Shown: piece by piece, positions 57,409 through 64,000 of the stretch
How the letters are laid out: each line of letters opens with the position of its first letter
How positions within the stretch are numbered: position 1 is the stretch's first letter
Virus record (IMG/VR): IMGVR_UViG_3300036766_000185
Coordinates: 1 to 64,000 of that record
Reading direction: 5' to 3' (one strand)
DNA length: 64,000 nt
Source: a virus
Translations under genes and position numbers: made by a program
Notes under the pieces: model-generated
The model's input: the letters and a program-made list of their open reading frames with translations, nothing else
Databases searched by the model: none
What the model was told of the DNA's origin: nothing

Positions 57409-57599
57409 TCTGCAGCCTGCAAAGTGTTGTCTGTTACAGCCTCATTAAGCGCTGATATGTCATCTTCATCTAACCAGAGATCCAATTGCATCGCTCCCTC
57501 ACAGTACACACGAATATGTTTCATCGGACGATTCGTTGTGGCTGCTAGGTAATTCTCCACGTCAAATTTAAAGCGTTTAGATTCGTAGCGCGTGTTCAT
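57405..57599 (-). CDS. Hypothetical protein
   Basis: 64 residues, acidic C-terminus (LWLDEDDISALNEAVTDNTL). Small beta-alpha pattern. No family recognised. Preceded by a long stem-loop. Confidence 0.5.
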   Translation of the reverse strand: MNTRYESKRFKFDVENYLAATTNRPMKHIRVYCEGAMQLDLWLDEDDISALNEAVTDNTLQAAE

Positions 57600-57614
57600 T
57601 TTTATTGAAGAGAA

Positions 57615-57677
57615 GAGACTAGAGGACTACAGGCAGCAGCACCGTCTATTGGGTGGCCCATCGTAGCCTCTAGTCTC
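57615..57677. other. Long stem-loop between two small genes
   Basis: GAGACTAGAGG and CCTCTAGTCTC pair perfectly over 11 bp, extended by CTAC/GTAG past a single bulged base; the 32-nt loop can form a further GGG/CCC hairpin. No T-run follows on either strand. It may be a processing site, a small RNA or a translational control element. A 24-codon frame (MRLEATMGHPIDGA...) runs through it on the minus strand and is probably incidental. Confidence 0.6.
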
Positions 57678-57697
57678 ATCTATGCACCAGCCTCCGA

Positions 57698-57934
57698 TTA
57701 CGCCAAACGCTCGATCACGACGTGCAGCAAACCCGCCGTAAGAGGGAGAGTAACAAGCCCCGGAACGATCGGGAGAACTGCATGAATCAGCGGGGTTACT
57801 AAACCCGCAACGAACACCAGCGTCCCAACCGACAAAACTCGGTCAAGATCACTTGAATCATCATCCGTTCGCATCACTGACGCGACTTTCTTCAAGATCT
57901 CCGGAAGAGTAACGTTCGCCATATCTATGCTCAC
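57698..57934 (-). CDS. Small membrane protein
   Basis: 78 residues. A polar start (ILKKVASVMRTDDDSSDLDR) and two hydrophobic segments (VLSVGTLVFVAGLVTPLIHA; VLPIVPGLVTLPLTAGLLHV). First gene behind promoter P2, so it is expressed early or from its own signal. Possible anti-host or anti-superinfection membrane protein; not assignable. Confidence 0.6.
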   Translation of the reverse strand: MSIDMANVTLPEILKKVASVMRTDDDSSDLDRVLSVGTLVFVAGLVTPLIHAVLPIVPGLVTLPLTAGLLHVVIERLA

Positions 57935-57954
57935 CCCCTCTCGTTTCTATTTTA

Positions 57955-57984
57955 AGTATACACTACCTGATGTATCGGTGTCAA
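57955..57984 (-). promoter_or_regulatory. Sigma70-like promoter P2
   Basis: On the minus strand TTGACA, 18 bp, TATACT. Eleven of the first 12 bases after the -35 and the core GTGTATACTT match P1. The -35 box overlaps the TGA stop of the upstream diphosphohydrolase-like gene. Drives the small membrane protein, the resolvase and recA region. Confidence 0.75.
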
Positions 57985-58355
57985 GTATTTGACTTCCAAC
58001 GAATATCGTCAGTTCCAATGACGCGCTTCTCGAACATTATTAGCGTGAGACAGTGCCAGGCCGCGTGTGCTAGATGATGCTTTCCACTTTCGGGGTCATA
58101 CGATTCTCCGTTTAGCCATAGCATTAAATGTCGATACAGCGCATTTACCGAAAGCGACCATTTATAGCCCTTACGATAATTTGTGGGGTCATATTTCTGT
58201 GCCCCATACCCATAGACGCTGCCTAGCTCACTCAGCGCTTCGGGCGGTGCCCATCCCAACTGAGATTCTTTGCTACCCTTAGCTCCGCCAGTCTTAGGGT
58301 CAACAACAATCGTCTCTACTACTCGACTTGTCATTAGGCGCTCGCTAGATTTCAA
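57981..58355 (-). CDS. dATP/dGTP diphosphohydrolase-like protein (DUF5664 type)
   Basis: 124 residues. 'LGWAPPEALSELGSVYGYGA', 'QKYDPTNYRKGYKWSLSVNA', 'LYRHLMLWLNGESYDPESGK' and 'HHLAHAAWHCLTLIMFEKRV' are the conserved run of the dATP/dGTP diphosphohydrolase N-terminal family. Such enzymes hydrolyse purine dNTPs and can starve the host, recycle nucleotides or bias the pool. The full domain is present, with no C-terminal extension. It lies inside the replication cluster. Confidence 0.8.
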   Translation of the reverse strand: MKSSERLMTSRVVETIVVDPKTGGAKGSKESQLGWAPPEALSELGSVYGYGAQKYDPTNYRKGYKWSLSVNALYRHLMLWLNGESYDPESGKHHLAHAAWHCLTLIMFEKRVIGTDDIRWKSNT

Positions 58356-58990
58356 AGAACGTCCGCACCGTCGTCTAATGGATTTAGCGTAGTCGCTGTC
58401 GTTGATTCATCTGACTCGGTTTCTGCTTCTTTCTCTGTCTCTTCCTTCTTGGGAGGAACTTGACCCTTGAGTAATGCATTCAGACGTTCAGGATTTATTT
58501 TGTAATATTCATCTAGGTCTACCTTCGCCAGAGTAAGCTCACCCTCGGACAACGGCTTCATATTCGGAGTAATTGTAACAGAGTAGCGCGTGTCCAGTTT
58601 CTCGCCCTTACGAGTAACGGCGATATCAAACTGCGTGGGATGCTTTTCCCACTCAACACTGGTCGCGTGAATCTGCCCCTTCTTCTCTTCGCTAAACTCC
58701 CAAATCTTAACTTTGCCGTCGCGACGATCTAGTACATTAACAATGTTCACTTTACGAATCACGTTTCCTGCAGCTTTGACGCGCTCATTATCTTCTCGCG
58801 CAACAGTAACGGGGTATCGCTTTCCGCCAACCTCAATTCTCGTCATGAAAACTTGCTTCGGCTCCATGTCTAGAATGCGCACGGCAGCCGTCTCACCGTC
58901 CTTTAAGTTAAAGTACAAAACCTTACTGTACTCTGTCTGTCGTGCATCTGGTTCCCATGCCTTCATCGTTTCGTTTGTCTGTGCGCTCAT
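58352..58990 (-). CDS. Second gp32-like ssDNA-binding protein (no zinc site)
   Basis: 212 residues. OB-fold pattern 'ARQTEYSKVLYFNLKDGETA', 'VAVRILD-like' strands and 'NIVNVLDRRDGKVKIWEFSE' align with the other ssDNA-binding protein of this genome ('TNVLDRSDNKVKVMVYSRAL'). Here the Cys ligands are missing. The C-terminus is very acidic and flexible (EETEKEAETESDESTTATTL), the type of tail by which phage ssDNA-binding proteins contact replisome partners. Probably a specialised paralogue. ATGA overlap downstream. Confidence 0.75.
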   Translation of the reverse strand: MSAQTNETMKAWEPDARQTEYSKVLYFNLKDGETAAVRILDMEPKQVFMTRIEVGGKRYPVTVAREDNERVKAAGNVIRKVNIVNVLDRRDGKVKIWEFSEEKKGQIHATSVEWEKHPTQFDIAVTRKGEKLDTRYSVTITPNMKPLSEGELTLAKVDLDEYYKINPERLNALLKGQVPPKKEETEKEAETESDESTTATTLNPLDDGADVL

Positions 58991-58999
58991 TCGACCCTC

Positions 59000-59440
59000 C
59001 TAAGCTACTATCTGTTCCGTCACTAATGTATCTAGAAGCTTCTTGACACTATTAATGTATTCCACCGTTCTGGCTAGCTGTCCCTGATAGAAATTAACAA
59101 GGCTTGTAAGTGATCTAACTGCATACGACGCTTCCCTCTCAGCCGATGCTGAGACAAACTTTTCTCCACTAGCTAATGTAGTTGACTTTGCGGTTAGATA
59201 ACTCTCGGCCTCCTGATTATCAAGAATCGACTTCCACTTGTAAAACTGCGATGCAAAATAGCTATGTAGCGCGGTTGTTTCAGCCAATAGCTGTTGTAAC
59301 TTAACTCTGGGAAAGAATCGATCGGCCAGCGCTCCTACCATCGTCTCTTTATCAATATCAGATAGTCGTTGCGCTAGCTTCGACGCCTCAGCGGGAATCA
59401 GAGCTTCATATTCAGACGACAAAGTTTCTAGACTGTTCAT
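59000..59440 (-). CDS. Helical protein, possible UvsY-like recombination mediator
   Basis: 146 residues, all helical, about the size of T4 UvsY (137). Segments 'HSYFASQFYKWKSILDNQEA' and 'AVRSLTSLVNFYQGQLARTV' resemble the UvsY layout only loosely. It is flanked by the two gp32-like proteins and the exonuclease, a fitting place for a factor that loads RecA on coated ssDNA. The call is mainly contextual. Confidence 0.4.
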   Translation of the reverse strand: MNSLETLSSEYEALIPAEASKLAQRLSDIDKETMVGALADRFFPRVKLQQLLAETTALHSYFASQFYKWKSILDNQEAESYLTAKSTTLASGEKFVSASAEREASYAVRSLTSLVNFYQGQLARTVEYINSVKKLLDTLVTEQIVA

Positions 59441-60072
59441 ACTTGCTCTCCCACCAGATGCCCGCCCTCCCAGGCGACCTCTCCAATAGAAAACTTGCTT
59501 CCAACTAGATCTCCCATCACGTATTCTAAGATGCCAAGATTCATATAGGCATCGTGTAAGGCATGATGAGGGAGAAGCGTCGGAGCGTATCCAAGAGCGA
59601 AGCTATGCCCAATCGTTTTCGCTGCGTGTTTAGTAGACTGAAACGATGTTTGATGCCTCACAGCGTCCATAAATATCAACGCATTTAGATCAATGCTTCT
59701 ACGCCCAAACAGCGCCGCAGACTTTGGCAGCCATTTTCGTACAAATGGCATATCAAAGGCTCCCACGTTCAAACCGACAGGAATCAAATTGTATCTCTTC
59801 CCTTCTTTATAAAGAGGGGAATGCTTCGCCCAAGCATACAGTCTTTCATCCACTTGCTGAGCAGTCTCCAACTCAACTCGATCTACTTTGGTAATATTCA
59901 GACCGTTTACTCTCATAGCTTCCGGACTAACCATCAGATTCTCATGTCTTACCTCAGCATAGAATGAACTCATATCAGACGCCATAACACATCCAATAGA
60001 CAACAGAGAATGGATGGCGACTTCGCTGCCGCTGCTCTCAATATCTAAGGAAATCAAATCGAAGTCTAACAT
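59437..60072 (-). CDS. DnaQ-type 3'-5' exonuclease
   Basis: 211 residues. Exo I 'LISLDIESSGSEVAIHSLLS', exo II 'GLNVGAFDMPFVRKWL', exo III 'HHALHDAYMNLGILEYVM' (His type, DEDDh). Stand-alone exonucleases of this fold proofread or degrade ends. The polymerase of this phage has its own exonuclease domain, so this enzyme probably has a separate duty. Adjacent to the ssDNA-binding protein gene, sharing one base. Confidence 0.83.
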   Translation of the reverse strand: MLDFDLISLDIESSGSEVAIHSLLSIGCVMASDMSSFYAEVRHENLMVSPEAMRVNGLNITKVDRVELETAQQVDERLYAWAKHSPLYKEGKRYNLIPVGLNVGAFDMPFVRKWLPKSAALFGRRSIDLNALIFMDAVRHQTSFQSTKHAAKTIGHSFALGYAPTLLPHHALHDAYMNLGILEYVMGDLVGSKFSIGEVAWEGGHLVGEQV

Positions 60073-60722
60073 TAGATTGGTGCCTCCCCGTCTGAGATAG
60101 GAATTGCGTCTTCCTTCAGGCTACTAACCACGTCTTCATTAGGAGTAAATTCGCGAATCTTTCGACTAACTGCCTGGGATTTCTCTCGTAGATGCGTCAT
60201 CTGCTCAGTTGCTGGCATAGGCTTCAACAATTCGTCTAGATCATATGTTGTAATCTTCTCTGTCAAAGCTCCGATTTCACCCGTTTTAGCCACTTGATAT
60301 CGCGTGTCGTCCTTCGATTTGCCCGTGCGCACAATCGTTATATCGTATAAACGAGCATCTCCTGCAATCTTCATCAACGCCGCCAGGCCATCCTTGGCGT
60401 TTCCGTCTCTGTCTATGTATCCGACCAGCGCTCTTGAATAAACCATCACTTTGACTTTATTGTCCGAGCGATCTAAGACGTTGGTGTAGATTCGGAGAGT
60501 TTTGCTATCTCCACGATTGCAGAATAGACAATCATTCCCAGGACAGATAACCGGTTTCTTTCCCATACTTTCGAAGTGCACGTAACGACACACCGGAGAC
60601 TCGTCTAAAATACGCACTTTGTACGAACCCTCGTTAAGGCGCAGCAGAGGGAATCCAGCGCTGTCGCTCGTCGAGTCGGGCATCCATTTCTCTAAGGCAG
60701 CCAAGTATTTATTTTCGTTCAT
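60072..60722 (-). CDS. gp32-like ssDNA-binding protein with zinc site
   Basis: 216 residues. OB-fold core with 'SYKVRILDESPVCRYVHFES' and a zinc knuckle 'VICPGNDCLFCNRGDSKTLR' (residues 60-80), then 'IYTNVLDRSDNKVKVMVYSR'. The Cys pattern plus the following strand match gp32-type phage ssDNA-binding proteins. It coats single strands at the replication fork and helps RecA. It is first in its transcription unit behind promoter P3. A paralogue without zinc ligands lies three genes downstream. Confidence 0.82.
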   Translation of the reverse strand: MNENKYLAALEKWMPDSTSDSAGFPLLRLNEGSYKVRILDESPVCRYVHFESMGKKPVICPGNDCLFCNRGDSKTLRIYTNVLDRSDNKVKVMVYSRALVGYIDRDGNAKDGLAALMKIAGDARLYDITIVRTGKSKDDTRYQVAKTGEIGALTEKITTYDLDELLKPMPATEQMTHLREKSQAVSRKIREFTPNEDVVSSLKEDAIPISDGEAPI

Positions 60723-60744
60723 GCTTTCCTCCTCTTCTACAATT

Positions 60745-60773
60745 AGTATATCACACCGTGTTAGTGCTGTTAA
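60745..60773 (-). promoter_or_regulatory. Sigma70-like promoter P3
   Basis: On the minus strand TTAACA, 17 bp, TATACT. The core GGTGTGATATACT is identical to P4. It overlaps the last codons of the polymerase gene and drives the ssDNA-binding protein operon. Confidence 0.65.
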
Positions 60774-63277
60774 TTATTCTCTTTGGCATACTTGAGATTT
60801 CCAAGAGATTTCCCATACTTTACTTCCACCGCAAGAGGCACAATAATTCCAGGCATAGCTCTGGTCATTTCTCGTTCCATAATCTCCGCAGCTTTCTTCC
60901 AATCGCTCTCGCGTACCTCAGTAACCAGTGAATCATGAACAGGCAATACGAGCCGCGCTGTTGGACACTCTGCTTTGAAGGCCATAGCAATACGATTCAT
61001 TGCCGCATAAAGTATGTGTGCTTCAAGATTTTGTATCGGGAAATTCACTGCCGATCGCTCTGCATGACCTCTCATCTTCTGATCAGGAGACGTAATTTCT
61101 GGCAATCGACGACGCGCTCCAAAGAGACTTATTACAAATCCGCGCTGTCTAGCCTCTTGAATCTTTCCTTGTGCATACTGTCTCGCTTTTGGACAGTTGG
61201 CAAAAAAGCGGGTGATATACACCTGTGCTTTCTCTTCACTAATTTTGAAGTGAGAGGCGATTTTCCACGCCGACGCTCCCATAATAGTCGCGTACGTGAA
61301 CGCCTTAGCATTTTGTCTCTCTTCTTTTGTAATTTGATCTTCTGGCTTATTAAAGATCATTGATGCTATAACCTTGTGCACGTCGCGCTTTTGTCTAAGA
61401 TCTTCAATCATTTTCTGATCGTTCATGTAGTTTACCCAAATCCTGAATTGAATTTGCGCATAGTCTGCAGCCACCAAGACACAACCCTCGTCAGCCACAA
61501 AAATATCTCTCGCTCGACTAGCTATGGTTGCTTTGCCACTTTCATCTTTTTCATCACGCGCAATATTCTGCAGATTGGGATTACGAGAGGCTAAGCGGTG
61601 AATCTCAGTTCCATACAGTAGAAACTTGCTGTGAATACGTCCATCTTTTCGAATAAACGCTTCGAAATTCTCACCGTAGGCCGACACCAGATGCTCATAT
61701 GACCTCTTCTCTGTGATCATTCTTGGAATTTCGTGCACACCAGCAAGCTCTTTAAGCGTGATTTCATCTGTCGATGCATTCCCCGTTTTAGTCTTTTTAA
61801 CCGGCCTGAGCTTGAGAATATTGAACAGAATCTTTCGCAATTGTACTGGAGAACTGTAATTAATCTCATCTAGTTCCAGCATAACTTTGGCTTGCGCGGT
61901 AACAGGATGCGCCTGCAGTTGCTTGTCAATATCCTCGGCGTACGATTGATACTCTTGACGAGTGGCATGAAGTCTCTCAATATCAATCTTCACCCCTGCC
62001 CATTCTACGTCGATCAGCGTATTCTGCACCGGCATCATGATACGTCTGAACACGGGCATTAGATTTTGTGTGTCTAGCTCTTTTAAGAACAATCTACGCA
62101 ATCGTCCGGTAGCGTCCACGTCAGCAGCCGCATAGGGCCATAGCACGTCGAAAGGAATCTTAGCAAAATCGACGGTCTTCTTGGCGTATGTCTTGTCTCC
62201 CTCAATTACGAGCTTAGTCTTCCATTCCTCGATTTCTGCATTGTACATACCCAAGTCTGTGAACTCTAGCGCCAACTCTTTAAGGCCATGACTTCTTGCA
62301 TTCTCATTTAGGAGATGGTGCATGATAATCGTATCGTATGCGAAGTTCTTCACTTGAATCCCAATTGCTCGTAGAAAGGGAATATCAAACGCTCCTAGAT
62401 GTGCAGATTTTGACACGTCAGACTCAAAGAACGTCTTAATCTCTTGCATCACGTCTGCTTGACGCTCACTCCACCATTCTTTTCCGTCTACGAAAATCGG
62501 CACTACATACGCCACGCGCTCGGCAGGGGAGAACCCAATCGAAATAATGCGATGCTTATCTACATCAAGCCCTGTCGTTTCAAGGTCGAAGTCTACCGTC
62601 TCTGCCGCTCGTAGCTCTGCAAGAGCCGCATCCAGATCCTCAAGCGTTTTGACAAGTTGATAGTCCGTAGGCAGTCTCTTAGTCTCCAGCGATTTTCCTT
62701 CAAGCATCAACTTAATCATTCGCAAGTCCTTGACAAATTGATCTTTCAGTCGTGTATCTCCAGGATTGCGAAGAATATACGATGGATGATAGGTCGGTAC
62801 CAGTTTACAATTAAAATCCTCACTAGAGAAGATAGATCCTCGCAAGCGTGTAATACCCGCTTTATCAAGAAAGACCTTTAGCGCTGTCGCTCCAAGTAAT
62901 ACTATGATCTTAGGTTGCACTTCTCGAATTTCTCTGATTAGATACGACGCATCACCAACGATCTCACTCATGGTTGGGACACGATTCTCAGGAGGGCGCA
63001 CATGATACACATTTGTAATATAGACCTGCTCACGGTCAAATCCGGCCTCAATAAGACATTTCGTAAGCACCTGCCCAGCAGGACCAACAAATGGTTTTCC
63101 TTGCGCATCTTCCTCAGCGCCAGGAGCTTCACCAATAAACATGAGTTCAGCAGGCGTAGGACCCGCGCCACAGACATATCGTGCATTTGGGATAGGGAGC
63201 GCACCTTCTGGGCACTCCTTGAATACTACGCTAATTATAGGTTCTGCTATCTTTTTAGTGTTCATTCTCGTAGTCAT
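60770..63277 (-). CDS. UDG-like domain fused to family A DNA polymerase
   Basis: 835 residues. Residues 30-190 are a family 4-type uracil-DNA glycosylase fold ('[20 protein letters not shown]', '[18 protein letters not shown]') but the four iron-sulfur cysteines of that family are absent (N-terminal C-x2-C lost; [11 protein letters not shown] where family members have Cys). Residues 225-420 are a 3'-5' exonuclease ('[12 protein letters not shown]', '[12 protein letters not shown]', '[10 protein letters not shown]'). Residues 420-835 are PolA: motif A '[12 protein letters not shown]' (about 603), motif B '[16 protein letters not shown]', motif C 'LPVHDSLV' (about 778). In motif B the Pol I Phe762 position is Tyr, as in T7 polymerase, and the Tyr766 position is Met. 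This is the replicative polymerase. Confidence 0.93.
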   Translation of the reverse strand: MTTRMNTKKIAEPIISVVFKECPEGALPIPNARYVCGAGPTPAELMFIGEAPGAEEDAQGKPFVGPAGQVLTKCLIEAGFDREQVYITNVYHVRPPENRVPTMSEIVGDASYLIREIREVQPKIIVLLGATALKVFLDKAGITRLRGSIFSSEDFNCKLVPTYHPSYILRNPGDTRLKDQFVKDLRMIKLMLEGKSLETKRLPTDYQLVKTLEDLDAALAELRAAETVDFDLETTGLDVDKHRIISIGFSPAERVAYVVPIFVDGKEWWSERQADVMQEIKTFFESDVSKSAHLGAFDIPFLRAIGIQVKNFAYDTIIMHHLLNENARSHGLKELALEFTDLGMYNAEIEEWKTKLVIEGDKTYAKKTVDFAKIPFDVLWPYAAADVDATGRLRRLFLKELDTQNLMPVFRRIMMPVQNTLIDVEWAGVKIDIERLHATRQEYQSYAEDIDKQLQAHPVTAQAKVMLELDEINYSSPVQLRKILFNILKLRPVKKTKTGNASTDEITLKELAGVHEIPRMITEKRSYEHLVSAYGENFEAFIRKDGRIHSKFLLYGTEIHRLASRNPNLQNIARDEKDESGKATIASRARDIFVADEGCVLVAADYAQIQFRIWVNYMNDQKMIEDLRQKRDVHKVIASMIFNKPEDQITKEERQNAKAFTYATIMGASAWKIASHFKISEEKAQVYITRFFANCPKARQYAQGKIQEARQRGFVISLFGARRRLPEITSPDQKMRGHAERSAVNFPIQNLEAHILYAAMNRIAMAFKAECPTARLVLPVHDSLVTEVRESDWKKAAEIMEREMTRAMPGIIVPLAVEVKYGKSLGNLKYAKENN

Positions 63278-64000
63278 GATACCGTCACAGCATCCTTTAT
63301 GGGATGTGCTATGCTGTGATACATTTGCATCTTCTCTTTGCTACATTCTACGAGCGTGTGAAACGAATCGTAAAAATCGTAATACAGTCGTCCTCTAAAG
63401 GACGACGTACGATTTTTAGCACCAAAGTTAATCTCAACAATGGGCATCCACTCTCCGCTAGCTTGATTTATAACTTTCAGCTTAGCGGTTTCTACGCCTC
63501 TCGTATTCAGTTCATTGTACATCACACCGACCACATCCGCGTCGTATCCAAAGTCCGAACTTTCTTTAATGTCATCGATTGTGGGAAGTTTGTTGCTGTC
63601 GCGCTCAGGTCGACGCAATTCTACAGTAGCTAGAATCGGCACGTTATATATGTTTCTCCAGCGTTTGATAGCGTCAGAGATCTGTATAGAGTCCTCTCGT
63701 CTGTTGTTGCTAAATTTCTGCGGCACTCGAATACGATGCAAACTGTCGATGATCACTACCAGTTGTTTCTCTCCAGCTATTTGCTTATACATACTGATGT
63801 ATCGTTCAACATCAGTAATATCTCTGATACTAGTCTCATCCTTAATAGCGAATGAATTGGAAAGACTGTGTAAATATTTCAGAGCATCGTCGTACTTTGC
63901 TTTTAGACGTGCTCGTTCCTCCTCAGTGTAGGCCTCGTTTAGCTCAATGCGATACTTGGGATTTAGCATTGAGTTGATCTCTAGCCCACAACGCATGGCT
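63274..64000 (-). CDS. DnaB-like replicative helicase, partial (N-terminus off the right edge)
   Basis: About 241 C-terminal codons are visible. RecA-fold helicase core: '[14 protein letters not shown]' is Walker B, '[16 protein letters not shown]' follows as in DnaB, and '[19 protein letters not shown]' is the conserved DnaB motif 4 region. Walker A lies beyond the edge. It unwinds DNA ahead of the polymerase, whose gene starts at an ATGA overlap. The enzyme unit is probably a hexamer. Confidence 0.85.
   Translation of the reverse strand, partial: AMRCGLEINSMLNPKYRIELNEAYTEEERARLKAKYDDALKYLHSLSNSFAIKDETSIRDITDVERYISMYKQIAGEKQLVVIIDSLHRIRVPQKFSNNRREDSIQISDAIKRWRNIYNVPILATVELRRPERDSNKLPTIDDIKESSDFGYDADVVGVMYNELNTRGVETAKLKVINQASGEWMPIVEINFGAKNRTSSFRGRLYYDFYDSFHTLVECSKEKMQMYHSIAHPIKDAVTVS

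Noticed and set aside
57604-57678. 24-codon frame across the long stem-loop
   Set aside because: Codes no recognisable pattern, and its sequence is dictated by the inverted repeat.
60935-61363. 142-residue plus-strand frame inside the polymerase gene
   Set aside because: Antisense shadow of a highly conserved coding region, no ribosome site.

Overview
The window is a 64 kb piece of a large tailed bacteriophage genome (Caudoviricetes). This rests on a large terminase, a portal, an XkdF-type prohead protease, an SU10-type HK97-fold major capsid protein, several fibre genes and a phage replisome. Every gene I accept reads on the minus strand, so transcription runs from right (64000) to left (1). 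Both edges cut a gene: a DnaB-like helicase on the right and a fibre gene on the left. Genes are packed tightly, with many TAATG, ATGA and TGATG stop/start overlaps. All three standard stop codons are used. Shine-Dalgarno sequences of the GGAG type and sigma70-like promoters (TTGACA, 17-18 bp, TATACT) point to an ordinary bacterial host, but nothing here names the host. I recognise no tRNA gene, integrase, CRISPR array or tape-measure gene.

Right part, about 64-43 kb: DNA replication, recombination and repair. The order along transcription is DnaB-like helicase, a fusion of a family-4 uracil-DNA-glycosylase-like domain with a family A DNA polymerase, a gp32-like ssDNA-binding protein, a DnaQ-type exonuclease, a possible UvsY-like mediator, a second gp32-like protein, a dATP/dGTP diphosphohydrolase-like protein, a RuvC-like resolvase, a LAGLIDADG endonuclease, RecA, a SAP-like protein and peptide deformylase with a SEC-C tail. 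After a stretch of small and secreted proteins come a PD-(D/E)XK nuclease, an M14 peptidase, an SbcD/gp47-like nuclease, a YiiX-like peptidase, an RNA ligase, SbcC/gp46 and a DEDD exonuclease. This is close to a full recombination-dependent replication set of the T4 kind, but built around a PolA-type polymerase. Four promoters were found here. Two share a palindromic element between -35 and -10, and two share a GGTGTGATATACT core.

Middle part, about 42-28 kb: membrane, host-interaction and packaging genes. It holds many one-helix membrane proteins, a deoxyribosyltransferase-like protein, a membrane-anchored transglutaminase-like protein, a membrane-anchored HtrA-like serine protease, an MgtC-family protein, an AAA+ ATPase, a sigma-region-4-like protein, a terminase-associated protein, the large terminase and a papain-like cysteine protease. 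A run of micro-proteins shorter than 60 residues follows, then a capsid-associated protein and a roughly 550-nt non-coding region full of hairpins (28634-29187). That region is the best candidate in the window for an undescribed or rarely described element: a large structured phage RNA.

Left part, about 28-1 kb: virion genes. These include a multi-module protein with repeated HPRxxxGKF linkers, small cysteine-rich proteins, a fibre gene, possible holins, a zincin, the portal, a giant polyvalent head protein (head morphogenesis, HAD, metallopeptidase and ADP-ribosyltransferase-like modules joined by the same linker motif), the prohead protease with a repeat-rich scaffold-like tail, the major capsid protein, a short capsid-associated protein, two pairs of duplicated fibre genes and a head-tail connector. 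Four HNH-type endonuclease genes sit among these; two of them flank the connector gene and one overlaps the prohead protease start.
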